Source: Chitinophagaceae bacterium
Lineage (GTDB): Bacteria > Bacteroidota > Bacteroidia > Chitinophagales > Chitinophagaceae
DNA: 64,000 nt
Assembly: GCA_947447265.1 (NCBI GenBank)
Contig: CANFKC010000012.1
Location: 1 to 64,000, forward strand
Reading direction: 5' to 3'
Shown piece by piece: positions 35,608 to 45,157 of the stretch (position 1 is its first letter; each line of letters begins with the position of its first letter). The notes under the pieces are model-generated. The model was not told the origin of the DNA. It was given only the letters and a program-made list of their open reading frames with translations, and made no database searches. The translations under genes were made by a program, and so were the position numbers.

Positions 35608-37743
35608 ATGAAAAAAGCTACCACCAATAATAATGAGCCGAAGCAAAATAATGCACCGATAGCGGCAAGTAACGTTATGCCCATTGAAAGTGCGAATACT
35701 CACCCGTTTTTTACCGATGCTAATTTGAAGAAGATATTTTATTTCTCTTTAATTGGCATTTTGCTCATCACACTTTTTACTGGTTTCGGTATCGGGTTCC
35801 ATGGAGATGAGATGGATATGAATAATTATGGCAAGGCCAACTTCGCTTTCTATGCAAGCGGAGGAAAGGATACCTGTTGTGCAAAAGGCTCTATACCCAA
35901 ACCTGCGGTAGATACCTCCAGTATGGATTATCTGTTGCGGTATTATGGTTGCGCATTTGAATATATTGCCGTCGGTACCAACAAAATACTGGGTACGGAC
36001 AAAGGTCCGCATGAGTTTGATGTGCGGCATTTCTGGAGCGAAATATTTGGCGTGCTTACACTCTTATTTGCCGGCCTAATTGCCAAAAAACTCGCTAACT
36101 GGAGGACGGCCCTGCTAACAGTATGGCTTATTTATCTTTCACCTTCTTATTTTGGTCACGCTTATATTAACACCAAGGATATTCCATTCTGTGCCGGTTA
36201 TCTGGCCACGCTTTACTTTATCATGAAGTTTCTTGAGGAGCTACCTGCACCTACCTGGAAAACAGCTACATGGATGATGCTTTCATTCGCATTTACTGCC
36301 AATAGCAGGATAGGTGGACTAATGCTGATTGCATTTCTCTATTTGTTCACGGCCATCTATGCTATGGCAAATAAAGAGTTGTTAGCTGCAATAAAGCAAA
36401 ATGCCAAAGATGTTATTATAAAACTTCTTTACATTCCGGTAGTGGGAATGATTCTTGTGATACTTACCTGGCCGTATGTATTAATGAGCCCTGTTCAGCA
36501 CATACAGGACGCGCTTGCAACAATAAGCAGGTTCCCGCTAAAAGTGAACATCAATTTTGAAGGAGCCAGCACCAATTCATTTGATGTGCCTGCCCACTAC
36601 CTTCCAAAATTTATGCTGATAACTACGCCTTTAGTGGTTATTGCCTTGTTGCTTGTCGGGCTATTTTTCGTCATCCGCACTAGGCGGAAGGTGAATGTAG
36701 TTCTTTATGCATTACTATTATTTTCTATCTTCTTTCCGCCAATCTACGCCGTAGCTAAGAGCGTTGCGTTGTATTCCGGCTGGCGCCACTTTCTTTTCAT
36801 TTATCCCGGTCTTTGCATTGTTGCTGCTATAGGGTTAAATGAATTGCTCTTTGCAGTAAGAAAACCAGCATTGCAAATCGCAGTTATGGCCGTTTGTCTG
36901 GTTGGTTTCATAAAGCCTATTATGTTTATTATTCAGAACCATCCTTATGAGTATTGTTATTTTAACGAGATAGGAGGTGGGTTTAAGACGGCATATTATA
37001 ACTACGATAACGATTACTGGATGATAAGCATGAGAAAATCAGTGGATTGGCTGATAGATCATGAACCATCGCTTGCAAATTCGAAGGACACCATCACCAT
37101 TGCTTGTAACCAGCGGATTTTCGTAAAATATTATTTAAAGACCCGTTTGCCGAATGCTAAGATAAAAGTAATCAGCTCTGGTGTAACCGGACGAAATGCC
37201 CTGGCCTGGACGTATGGTATTTACAGTAACTTCTTTGTAAAGCCAGACTACCTTGAAAATTACTTTCCGCCAGCACAGACTGTTTATTCAGAGAGCATTG
37301 ACGGGCTACCTATTTGTGCTGTTCTAAAAGACACAGTGAGACTGGACTATAAGGCTCTCGAGGCATTGAAGCTAGCGAATCATCCACTTTCTGATTCATT
37401 GTATACAGAATACATAAGAACTACGAAGGATGATAACCCGGCTCTTTTTGCCTATATTTCTGTTGCAAAAGCTTCTATAAATCAAAATGATGCAGCAATA
37501 GCGGCAGCGAACAAGGCTTTACAATATCACTTTTCGAATGTGCTTGATTATAACGCCCAATGTGGTTTGGGTATAGCCTATGCCAATAAGAGGAAGTTTG
37601 ATTTAAGTGTTAACGCCCTTAGAATTGCCGAAAGGCTGATGCCGCAGGAACACTATTCCAAAGATATATTGCAGCAGGTATTCAGGGTGATGCAAATGGA
37701 AAAGGCTGCGGGTGCTCAGCCTACGCAACCGGGTCAAAAATAA
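35608..37743 (+). CDS. GT-C type membrane glycosyltransferase-like protein, copy 2
   Basis: This 711-residue tandem paralogue of the preceding gene shares its topology and signature blocks (FHGDEMDMNNYGKANFAFYA, LLRYYGCAFEY, NTKDIPFC, WRHFLFIYPGLC, NHPYEYCYFNE) through to the TPR-like end. The start at 35608 was chosen over an in-frame TTG at 35575. The first periplasmic loop has about 11 extra residues with Cys and Pro compared with copy 1, perhaps altering acceptor specificity. The genes are 182 bp apart and could share a transcript. Confidence 0.75.
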   Translation: MKKATTNNNEPKQNNAPIAASNVMPIESANTHPFFTDANLKKIFYFSLIGILLITLFTGFGIGFHGDEMDMNNYGKANFAFYASGGKDTCCAKGSIPKPAVDTSSMDYLLRYYGCAFEYIAVGTNKILGTDKGPHEFDVRHFWSEIFGVLTLLFAGLIAKKLANWRTALLTVWLIYLSPSYFGHAYINTKDIPFCAGYLATLYFIMKFLEELPAPTWKTATWMMLSFAFTANSRIGGLMLIAFLYLFTAIYAMANKELLAAIKQNAKDVIIKLLYIPVVGMILVILTWPYVLMSPVQHIQDALATISRFPLKVNINFEGASTNSFDVPAHYLPKFMLITTPLVVIALLLVGLFFVIRTRRKVNVVLYALLLFSIFFPPIYAVAKSVALYSGWRHFLFIYPGLCIVAAIGLNELLFAVRKPALQIAVMAVCLVGFIKPIMFIIQNHPYEYCYFNEIGGGFKTAYYNYDNDYWMISMRKSVDWLIDHEPSLANSKDTITIACNQRIFVKYYLKTRLPNAKIKVISSGVTGRNALAWTYGIYSNFFVKPDYLENYFPPAQTVYSESIDGLPICAVLKDTVRLDYKALEALKLANHPLSDSLYTEYIRTTKDDNPALFAYISVAKASINQNDAAIAAANKALQYHFSNVLDYNAQCGLGIAYANKRKFDLSVNALRIAERLMPQEHYSKDILQQVFRVMQMEKAAGAQPTQPGQK

Positions 37744-37761
37744 TTGATGGTTTCACTATAG

Positions 37762-37792
37762 ACAAAACCCTGCCTGCATGGCGGGGTTTTGT
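37762..37792 (+). terminator. Terminator of the tandem GT-C genes
   Basis: ACAAAACCCTGCC (37762-37774) pairs with GGCGGGGTTTTGT (37780-37792) with one T-G pair, followed by TTTTAT. Confidence 0.85.
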
Positions 37793-37852
37793 TTTATACG
37801 GTTTTGCCATTCAAATCGGTACTAACCGGCTTGTAAAATTAACCACCTCCCC

Positions 37853-37912
37853 CGAATGAGCGCCGCTGAAGGAGCCGCGCTCATTCGTGTACTCCTCCTT
37901 CAAAAGGAGGAG
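37853..37912. repeat. Pair of hairpins in a convergent spacer
   Basis: Hairpin 1 joins GAATGAGCG (37854-37862) and CGCTCATTC (37878-37886). Hairpin 2 is a perfect CTCCTCCTT, CAA, AAGGAGGAG (37892-37912). They lie at the end of the minus-strand exported gene and may also act in termination. Confidence 0.6.
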
Positions 37913-37956
37913 ACTGTGTAATTAGCGCAAGGTGTTAACCAAATTTCTAAATGGTA

Positions 37957-38553
37957 TTAATGCACCGGAGGTAGTTTAGTAGTATCAGGTTCAGCTTCTG
38001 TGCCTATGTCTTCATAGTCAAAGCTTAGCTCGTCGGCATCGTTAAATAGAAAACCTGTATTATTTCCGGGTGTCAAGGGTAAAAAATAATAGTACGATAT
38101 GTTGTAGAAACGGCCACAAGCCTTTTCAGCATGGGCTGCTACTCTAAGGTATTTTTCCTGCTTATAGGTGTATATGTATGCTTCAACTTCATTGCCGCTG
38201 ACAATGTTCATGCAGCCATCTTGCCTGCTTGCTTTTGAGCTGTCTTCTATGTCGAATATCCGTATCATTTTACCATTCACGAAAAATGTTGTTTCATCCG
38301 GAATGGTGTTGCTTTCGGTGATCACTGATTTTATGGTGCAGCCACCGGCATTGAAAGTAATTACCTTAAAAGTATCGTGATCAGTATAGTGTTTGTGAAT
38401 TGTAAGCCTTTTCCTAACACTATAATTTTCACGGTGATCTTTGAACCATTGGGCTTTCTTTGCGAGCGTAATCTTACTCTTAACTTGTGCGGACACAAGG
38501 CTTGTGTGGCAAGCTAACAGCAATAAGATTATAGCGGCATGGAAGTTTCTCAT
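37957..38553 (-). CDS. Exported protein of unknown function
   Basis: This 198-residue protein has a signal peptide (MRNFHAAIILLLLACHTSLVSAQ); a Cys in the hydrophobic core is not in a lipobox position. The mature part is rich in aromatic and charged residues, with four cysteines (in GGCTIK, DGCMN and KACGRFY, plus one more) that may form disulfides. The C-terminal tail is acidic and Pro-rich. No family was recognised. A -7 box sits 16 nt before the start. Confidence 0.7.
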   Translation of the reverse strand: MRNFHAAIILLLLACHTSLVSAQVKSKITLAKKAQWFKDHRENYSVRKRLTIHKHYTDHDTFKVITFNAGGCTIKSVITESNTIPDETTFFVNGKMIRIFDIEDSSKASRQDGCMNIVSGNEVEAYIYTYKQEKYLRVAAHAEKACGRFYNISYYYFLPLTPGNNTGFLFNDADELSFDYEDIGTEAEPDTTKLPPVH

Positions 38554-38569
38554 AATGGGTTAGTTCTAT

Positions 38570-38577
38570 CAAAAATA
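38570..38577 (-). promoter_or_regulatory. Promoter -7 box TATTTTTG
   Basis: The exact TAnnTTTG box on the minus strand lies 16 nt before the exported protein's ATG, giving a very short leader. Confidence 0.55.
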
Positions 38578-38604
38578 GCTAATTCTGCACGATTGCCCCA
38601 TGGA

Positions 38605-39474
38605 TCAAATTGCCCTGAGCATCCAGGTCGCCTGTATTTTTGGTGGTGGCTGCTTGCTGGCACGCATTTCTTCCGGCAGGGTGCTTATCAGGTGCGGCAG
38701 TGTGCTCATTGTGCTGTAATTGGGTGCAGCCTCACTTACCATTTCAAAACCCTGTTCCTTAAAAAAGGCTGCTGCTGCCTCGTAACTTTCAAATTTATTC
38801 TCTTCTATCCGGTGTTGGGCTAAAAAATCGGCTTCACTTTGGCTGGTTGGTAAGCTGGCAGTAACTTCTGCTGAGCGTCTTACATAAACATCAGCCGTTA
38901 TCCAATAGCCGCCACGCCGCTGTAATGCACCGTCAATGGTTTTGCACAGTTGCTTCTTTTCCTCGAGGTTGAGGTACATTAATAGCCCTTCATTCACAAT
39001 AGCAACAGGCCCGTTGCCAAACGAATTCATTACAGCGCTGAATGCTGTATTGTCCATTGCATTCAGCGGTAGCAGGTCATACTTTCCTATAGCGTCCTGA
39101 CCTAAATGTAATTCCGCTATCAGGTTTTGTTTTGATGCCACTACCTCTGGCAAATCAGTATCGAGATAATGAATGTCCTTATCCTTTGCGCAAAGGTCAA
39201 GGCCGCGTAACGAGAAACCAGATGATATCTCCAATATGTTTTTGCAGTCAGTTTGTTCTAATAACTGACTTACGCTCCAATACCGGCTTTCAAAATGCAT
39301 TACGCGGATCCAAAACCAAAAGTCTTTATCGTCAAAATTGAGGCCGAAAACTTCCGGCCCCTGCATCAGTGCCGCCATTTGTTTAGCGTACGGAATATTG
39401 GTGTAGCCCTTCATTAATAAAAGGGACTTTGCTGATGGGCTAACACTGCTGAAGTCTTTTAACTGATCTGACAT
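38605..39474 (-). CDS. LCMT-family class I SAM-dependent methyltransferase
   Basis: This 289-residue cytosolic enzyme resembles the leucine carboxyl methyltransferase/O-methyltransferase family used in secondary metabolism and protein methylation. The SAM motif is ILEISSGFSLRGLDL near residue 90, followed by the acidic YLDTDLPEVV segment and the NEGLLMYLNLEEK motif near residue 162 that is diagnostic of the family. The substrate is unknown. It lies upstream of the exported gene with a 51-bp gap that holds that gene's promoter. Confidence 0.82.
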   Translation of the reverse strand: MSDQLKDFSSVSPSAKSLLLMKGYTNIPYAKQMAALMQGPEVFGLNFDDKDFWFWIRVMHFESRYWSVSQLLEQTDCKNILEISSGFSLRGLDLCAKDKDIHYLDTDLPEVVASKQNLIAELHLGQDAIGKYDLLPLNAMDNTAFSAVMNSFGNGPVAIVNEGLLMYLNLEEKKQLCKTIDGALQRRGGYWITADVYVRRSAEVTASLPTSQSEADFLAQHRIEENKFESYEAAAAFFKEQGFEMVSEAAPNYSTMSTLPHLISTLPEEMRASKQPPPKIQATWMLRAI

Positions 39475-39770
39475 GGTACTCTTTTGAGGGCGATGAACTA
39501 CTAAAACTACGCCTATTTTTCTATTATTCGTTTACTACGGTATTCACTTTCACTTTGTGTATAGGCAATCTGTTACTTTATCTTTTGCGTCAACGTAGCC
39601 AGTTTATCCTTAATTTCACAGTGGTCAATTACAGGCATGTTTGGACCGGATTTTTGTGGGCTGTGTTTTTCAAATCTTAAATGTGTTGTTGTATTGCATT
39701 ACGCGATATCGCAGTTTCACGCTATCAATCTTACATTCTAATTTCACTACCCAACAAAGTTTATAACTCA
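39475..39770. other. Divergent spacer
   Basis: It separates the minus-strand methyltransferase from the plus-strand membrane protein. The frame of the latter remains open upstream to 39681 but gives no convincing start; no exact -7 box is present. Confidence 0.4.
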
Positions 39771-40403
39771 ATGAAATTCAAACATATTTTACTTGGTATA
39801 TCGGCTTTCGTGTTGATTGTTGTATTCTATTTTATACTCAGTATCCGGTCTGCATTGCACTATAGTCAAAAGGATTTTGATCTAGATAGTTTTCAGGTTG
39901 CGTTAATAAACGCTTATGCAACAAACGATAGTGTATATTTTGTTAATGGAAAGCAGGAGGTTGAAGGGTTTGTTGTAAAGGCCATCAGGCGAGAAGGAAA
40001 GAAGGAAAGTGGAATATTTCTAGCAGCGCCGGCATATAATTCAGTTCAAATTGAAATAAATTATTTCCCTCACGATACCTGGATGGGGGAAATCTTTACA
40101 GACACTGGCCGACGGATCGACTATCCATCTCTCCTTGCAATTAGCAACAGTCCACAATCTAGGCAACGGGCTTATTCCATACAATTCAAGAATTTTTCAT
40201 CGAGGTATGACACTGTTTTAGGTACCTTCCATAGGGATACGCTATTTATCAATGGAAGGTTACTTACTGATTACTACGAACCAGAAAATAATTATCCCGA
40301 ACGGGTGAAGGAAAAAGACGATGTTGCATCGGTTTACTGGACAGTAAAAGATGGATTAATCGCCTATAAAACCAAGTGTGGTGATTATTGGATTAAAAGA
40401 TAG
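39771..40403 (+). CDS. Membrane-anchored protein of unknown function
   Basis: This 210-residue protein has one N-terminal membrane span (KHILLGISAFVLIVVFYFIL) and an extracytoplasmic, charged, beta-rich domain with no recognised motif. The start at 39771 is chosen because it places the span at the N-terminus; an upstream in-frame stretch with three cysteines is not needed. A C-terminal GDYWIKR tail ends the protein. It converges with the DPP IV gene with a 24-bp gap. Confidence 0.6.
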   Translation: MKFKHILLGISAFVLIVVFYFILSIRSALHYSQKDFDLDSFQVALINAYATNDSVYFVNGKQEVEGFVVKAIRREGKKESGIFLAAPAYNSVQIEINYFPHDTWMGEIFTDTGRRIDYPSLLAISNSPQSRQRAYSIQFKNFSSRYDTVLGTFHRDTLFINGRLLTDYYEPENNYPERVKEKDDVASVYWTVKDGLIAYKTKCGDYWIKR

Positions 40404-40427
40404 CACACCAGTCCTCGATTTTTTCTT

Positions 40428-42605
40428 TTACAGATTATCTAATATAAAATTGGTCATTCTTCTGTACAGGTGTAAGCGTGTGTTACCACCTGATATGCCA
40501 TGGGCCTTGTCAGGATAGTATTCGCTATCATAATCTTTATTGGCATTAATGAGTGCGGTGGTCATCATAGCTGAGTTCTGGAAGTGCACATTATCGTCGG
40601 CTGTGCCGTGGATGTAGAGGAATTTACCTTTCAGTTTATCCACCATTTTCTCCGGTGAATTGTCGTCATAGCCTGCGGCATTTACCTGCGGTGTACGCAT
40701 GTAGCGCTCGGTATAGATGTTGTCGTAAAAACGCCAGTTGGTAACCGGTGCAACGGCAATAGCAGCCTTAAAGACATCATTACCCTTCATAATACAGGTG
40801 CTGCTCATAAAGCCACCATAGCTCCAACCCCAAATGCCAATACGCTTTTTATCAACATAAGGCAGGTCGGCAAGGTATTTGGCTACAGCAATCTGGTCTT
40901 CGCTTTCATACTTGCCCAGTTGAAGGTAGGTTTTCTTGCAGAAGGCTTCGCCCCTGAAGCCGGTTCCTGTACCATCGGCACAAACTACTATATAGCCCTT
41001 CTGCGCCAGCATCTGGTGCCACCAAAAGTTACCTACCGGGAACCTGTCAGCCACTTCCTGAGAACCGGGTCCGCTATACTGGTACATGAGCACCGGGTAC
41101 TTTTTGTTCTTATCGAAATCGGGTGGGGTAATGATCCACGCATTGAGTTTAGTGTGTGCGCCATCCACCTTCATAAAACGGATATCGCCCAGGGCATACT
41201 CGCTCATAGTCTTTTCAAGTGCCTTGTTATCTTCCAGTGTACGGATGATATGGCCCTTTGCGTCGCGCAGGTAATAAACGGGTACCTTATTTAATTTGGA
41301 AAATTTATCCAGGAAATAGTTAAAGCCTTCGCATGGGGTTATGTTGTGCATGCCTTTTTCCGGAGTGAGGTTTTTACGACCATAGCCATCCCAGCCTACC
41401 ACGTATAAATTACGCTGCATAGGGGAGTTTTCAGCAGCGGTATAATAAACCAGCTTATTTACTTTATCAACGCCCACTAATGCGTCAACATCATACGCAC
41501 CACTGGTAATGTCGGTCATCATACTGTTATCCCAATTGTACTTATAGAGGTGGTTATAACCATCTCTGTCGCTACGCAAAACCATAGAATGGCCATCCGG
41601 CAAAAACGTGATCTGGTCGTTTATTTCAATGTAGCATTTGTTATGCTCTTTATAGATGATCTGCACCTTGCCGGTATTGGCGTTGGTGAGCAATAATTCC
41701 AGGTTGTTCTGCAACCTGTTCATGCGGTAGACACATAGTTTCTGCCGATCATCCAGCCATTTAATGCGTGGCACATAGATGTCGGTTTCCTTGCCAAGGT
41801 CGGCATAAGTAGTCTGTTTGCTCTGCAGATTGTATATTTTAATCTGCACGATTGAGTTGCGCTCACCAGCCTTCGGGTACTTGTAGGTATACTGTTCCGG
41901 GTAGAGGCCGGTATATTTTGCCATTGTATATTCAGGTACCAGGCTTTCATCAAAGCGATAATAGGCTAAATATTTCCCATCACTGCTCCATTCAAAGGCG
42001 CGGCTGAAGCCGAATTCTTCTTCATAAACCCAATCGCAATTGCCATTTATAATTTTGTTCTTTTCACCATCCGTTGAAATCTGTACCACTTCGTTTGAGG
42101 TAAGATCTTTATAAAACAGGTTGTTGCCTTTTACAAAAGCTACTTTTTGGCCGTCAGGTGAAAATGTTGCGTGCAGCACTTTGCCGGTATCCAGCAGACG
42201 GGTACTATGTCCGGCAATGTCTGCTACATATACTCTGTTCAAAACAGAGCGGCGATAGATATTCTGGCTTTCGGTAAGGAGTAACATCTTGCGTTCGTCT
42301 TTACTGAATTCATAGCTTTCTATTGACGACTTGCCATCGCCGAGCTTTTGGTCATTAGCGTCAAGAATGGTCTTTTCTTTATTGCCTGTTTCCAGTGCGT
42401 ATACATTTATAGATTGAACGGTGCCATCTTTGTCTAATTGCGTATAATGCTTACCATCTTTCATGGCATTAAAACCCGGAACTCCTTTTACATTAAAAAC
42501 CGGTTTTTTGTAAAGGTCTTCCAGGGTTATTTGTTTTTTGCCCTGTTGTGCAATAGAAGGTGCCGCAATGGTTGCGGCCAGCAGCAAGCAAAGTGTGTTA
42601 CGCAT
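40428..42605 (-). CDS. Dipeptidyl peptidase IV, S9 family
   Basis: This 725-residue exported serine peptidase has a signal peptide (MRNTLCLLLAATIAAPSIAQ). A seven- or eight-bladed propeller (DPP IV N-terminal, about residues 90-480) precedes an alpha/beta-hydrolase domain. The catalytic triad is S595 (GWSYGG), D670 (GTADDNVH) and H702 (KAHGIS). The propeller contains the paired-Glu motif CDWVYEEEFGF, which binds the substrate N-terminus. It removes X-Pro dipeptides from peptides in the periplasm. The start at 42605 is chosen because the promoter covers the earlier in-frame codon. Confidence 0.95.
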   Translation of the reverse strand: MRNTLCLLLAATIAAPSIAQQGKKQITLEDLYKKPVFNVKGVPGFNAMKDGKHYTQLDKDGTVQSINVYALETGNKEKTILDANDQKLGDGKSSIESYEFSKDERKMLLLTESQNIYRRSVLNRVYVADIAGHSTRLLDTGKVLHATFSPDGQKVAFVKGNNLFYKDLTSNEVVQISTDGEKNKIINGNCDWVYEEEFGFSRAFEWSSDGKYLAYYRFDESLVPEYTMAKYTGLYPEQYTYKYPKAGERNSIVQIKIYNLQSKQTTYADLGKETDIYVPRIKWLDDRQKLCVYRMNRLQNNLELLLTNANTGKVQIIYKEHNKCYIEINDQITFLPDGHSMVLRSDRDGYNHLYKYNWDNSMMTDITSGAYDVDALVGVDKVNKLVYYTAAENSPMQRNLYVVGWDGYGRKNLTPEKGMHNITPCEGFNYFLDKFSKLNKVPVYYLRDAKGHIIRTLEDNKALEKTMSEYALGDIRFMKVDGAHTKLNAWIITPPDFDKNKKYPVLMYQYSGPGSQEVADRFPVGNFWWHQMLAQKGYIVVCADGTGTGFRGEAFCKKTYLQLGKYESEDQIAVAKYLADLPYVDKKRIGIWGWSYGGFMSSTCIMKGNDVFKAAIAVAPVTNWRFYDNIYTERYMRTPQVNAAGYDDNSPEKMVDKLKGKFLYIHGTADDNVHFQNSAMMTTALINANKDYDSEYYPDKAHGISGGNTRLHLYRRMTNFILDNL

Positions 42606-42626
42606 AGCATTTATAATTAACGAACT

Positions 42627-42660
42627 CAAAAGTAATATCTAAACCTCATTTCGTGTCAAA
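42627..42660 (-). promoter_or_regulatory. DPP IV promoter
   Basis: On the minus strand TTTG (42660-42657), a 22-bp spacer and TACTTTTG (42634-42627) precede the ATG at 42605 by 21 nt. Confidence 0.65.
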
Positions 42661-42807
42661 TTGTTTATCCCCCGCTGTGCGGTATATTTTTGGCAGGGCA
42701 AGGCTGCATATTTCGGGATAAGAAGTTTCACGCTAAGAGGGCTGAGGTAATTTGATTTTTGTGGGGTTTTGAGGTTATCGATAATTCTTGTTTCATTGCT
42801 ATCTACA

Positions 42808-42910
42808 ATGAACTATTCAACCCTTATCAGGGTTGGAAGGTAGTCATGCGGGGACCGCGGGTTTCACCCGGCGGTTATTGTTGGTTAAGTCCTTCGGAGT
42901 AGGGTTTTGA
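42808..42910 (+). repeat. Dispersed repeat B, copy 3
   Basis: Same three-hairpin order as the other copies. The third hairpin has a mismatch (AGTCC-TTC-GGAGT), the only one of the four copies with an imperfect third stem. Confidence 0.8.
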
Positions 42911-42931
42911 ATGTTGAATTTCGGATAAGGA

Positions 42932-42980
42932 GTTTCACGCAGAGGGCGCAGAGGAATCGCAAAGGAGGCGCAAAGGGCAG
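42932..42980 (+). repeat. Repeat C, single unit 3
   Basis: TTTCACGCAGAGGGCGCAGAG and GGAGGCGCAAAGGGCA mark this unit 22 bp after repeat B copy 3. A fragment (TTTCACGCTAAGAGGGCTGAGG-like) also lies at 42727-42748. Confidence 0.65.
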
Positions 42981-43183
42981 GGGATTTTTGTGGGGTTGTA
43001 CAACTAACGGGCTTTGTAATAATATCAGACAAAGTGTATTCCTAAAAAAGCGTTGGGATAATACCACGATTTATGTTGCATACAAGATTGCGGCGGCGCA
43101 ATTCATTCCAGGGTAGCAATTGATTTTTATGGCGAAAAGCCAGACAATTGCCACGGCTTTCAAGCAGTGGTGGCGCCGTGAGG

Positions 43184-43236
43184 ACGGCTTTAGCCGAAAT
43201 TATATAATAACCCGCATTATGCTTTGGCTAAAGCCA
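43184..43236. repeat. Inverted repeat at the start of repeat A
   Basis: GGCTTTAGCC near 43184-43193 pairs with GGCTAAAGCC near 43226-43235. Copy 1 of A keeps only the right arm. Confidence 0.6.
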
Positions 43237-43447
43237 GTCTTTATTATTCTTTTCCACGGCTTGAAAGCCGTGGCTACTGTTAACATAAATGCTCCTAATT
43301 TGCTCTAATGGTAACTGCTTAAAATGGGACAAAAATACTGGAGAAACTAAATCAATGCCATTGGGTTAAAGGGTACAATCTAGTAGTGCTGATGAGTTGT
43401 TAATTGGTTGTTAGGAGTGGTCACGCCGAATGAAAAAAAGTTGGCGG
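43214..43447 (+). repeat. Dispersed repeat A, copy 2
   Basis: Matches 19471-19707 with a diverged left half (hairpin CCACGGCTT/AAGCCGTGG kept) and an identical 83-bp right end (43365-43447). It lies about 320 bp before the intact NHL gene. Confidence 0.85.
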
Positions 43448-43770
43448 GTGGGGGTGTGATAATGGGGATATTGGTGGTTTGTATTAGCTGGTTGATGGTT
43501 CATTTGGAGTGTTTTTGGGGTAAAGTTGGGCTTTGGTGGGCTTTTAAAAAAACTAAAGAAAAATGGTTTGCAGTTAAGTGCAAATGATTTGCAGTTTTCT
43601 ACGCATGATTTGATTGCATAAGCGGGTAAGAGTGCGGAGCAGAGCGGGTTTGCGAAGCAAAGCGAGAGCGAGAAGCGCTTTTGGCGAAGATTGCACGAGT
43701 TACCGGAATTGGATAGAAAAAGAGTAATGCTACCTTACCTTCATATACTATCTTTCTGTAAATTTACCAC
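43448..43770. other. Spacer upstream of intact NHL gene
   Basis: Non-coding, including a GC-skewed purine run (GGAGCAGAGCGGG, then GCGAAGCAAAGCGAGAGCGAG). Near the ATG lie near-consensus -7 boxes TATCTTTC and TAAATTTA. Confidence 0.45.
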
Positions 43771-45120
43771 ATGAGAAAGCCCCTTTTGTTGTTGATGGTT
43801 TGCTGGTGCGTGTTACTGCCAATTGTGGGGAGGGGGCAGATTATTACTACTGTAGCGGGTAATGGCACTTTGGCTTATTGTGGCGATGGGTCTCCTGCTA
43901 CTGATGCATGTCTCAATCAGCCACGGCACGTAATTGTTGATAGAAAAGGAAACGTTTATTTTACCGACACCTACAATGGTTCGGTCAGAAAAATTGATAC
44001 CTCAGGTATTATTAGTACGGTTGCAGGTACAGGCGTGCAGGGCTTTGCCGGTGATGGTGCAAGTGCTTTGGGTGCACAGTTGTTTTCTCCTTATGGATTG
44101 GCAATAGACAAGATAGGCAATTTATATATTGCAGATGAGGTAAATGTAAGATTCAGAAAGGTTGATACTTTTGGCATAATAACAACTATAGCGGGTACTG
44201 GTGTAGTTGGGTACAATGGAGATGGGATTGCTGCTACCGCAGCACAATTATATGCCATTAACAATGTCGCAGTAGATACTATGGGTAACGCATATATTGC
44301 AGATGTTGGGAATTCGAGGATACGGAAAATTACTACTTCTGGTATAATTTCAACAATAGCAGGTAATGGTACTTTGGGGTACAGCCCAGATGGAACTATC
44401 GCTACAAGCGCAATGATTTGTCCAGTTTCATTGGCTATTGATATGTTTCAGACCATATATTTTACAGATTCCGGTTGTCAGGTTAGAAAAATAAATTCTA
44501 GTGGATACATTAGCACTATTGCTGGCTTACGCGGAGCATGGTCTTTTGGCGGCGACTTTGGTCCCGCAACTGCGGCACATTTTAGTGGTATTGATGGTAT
44601 CGCTATTGATGATACTGGCAATATTTATTTAGCTGATGTTTCTAATTATAGAATTCGTAAAATTAACACCTTGGGTTTTGTGTATACAATTGTCGGAATT
44701 GGGACAGCAGGTTTTTCTGGAGATTTTGGTGATCCCTTATTGGCTAAACTTTTTACTCCATTTGGGGTTGGTGTAAATAATTCTGGCAGAGTTTACATCG
44801 CCGATCAACTTAACACAAGAATTAGGTGTATTGGCTGTCATACGAGATTAGATGTTGAAGGCGTTAATGAGAATATGGCTAATAGCTTTTTTATTAACCC
44901 CAACCCTATAAATAAAGATAGAGCGGCTCTTTATTTTAGTTCTCCAGAAACTGAAATTGTAACTGTTTCTTTAACAAATGTATTAGGCGTGAGGTTATTG
45001 CAACTGTCTCTAAAAACTAATACTGTAACAGATGTGGAATTGAATTTTCCGGCAGGGATGTATTTTGTTACTTGTACCTCCCAAAATGCAAACATAGCGC
45101 AAAAAATAGTTATACAATAA
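43771..45120 (+). CDS. NHL-repeat beta-propeller protein with T9SS sorting domain
   Basis: This 449-residue secreted protein has a signal peptide (MRKPLLLLMVCWCVLLPIVG) and six NHL-type blades of about 55 residues, each with the pattern IISTVAGTG, GDG.A..A.L..P, VD..GN.YI.D and RIRKI. The end (FFINPNPINKDRAALYF, later FPAGMYFVTC) is a T9SS type A sorting domain. NHL propellers bind proteins or carbohydrates; the ligand is unknown. It is the only intact one of three related genes in this window, and it is enclosed by repeat A upstream and repeats B and C downstream. Confidence 0.9.
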   Translation: MRKPLLLLMVCWCVLLPIVGRGQIITTVAGNGTLAYCGDGSPATDACLNQPRHVIVDRKGNVYFTDTYNGSVRKIDTSGIISTVAGTGVQGFAGDGASALGAQLFSPYGLAIDKIGNLYIADEVNVRFRKVDTFGIITTIAGTGVVGYNGDGIAATAAQLYAINNVAVDTMGNAYIADVGNSRIRKITTSGIISTIAGNGTLGYSPDGTIATSAMICPVSLAIDMFQTIYFTDSGCQVRKINSSGYISTIAGLRGAWSFGGDFGPATAAHFSGIDGIAIDDTGNIYLADVSNYRIRKINTLGFVYTIVGIGTAGFSGDFGDPLLAKLFTPFGVGVNNSGRVYIADQLNTRIRCIGCHTRLDVEGVNENMANSFFINPNPINKDRAALYFSSPETEIVTVSLTNVLGVRLLQLSLKTNTVTDVELNFPAGMYFVTCTSQNANIAQKIVIQ

Positions 45121-45157
45121 TGCGTCCTTAGTTTTTCATCCTTTTAAAATTACCGTT

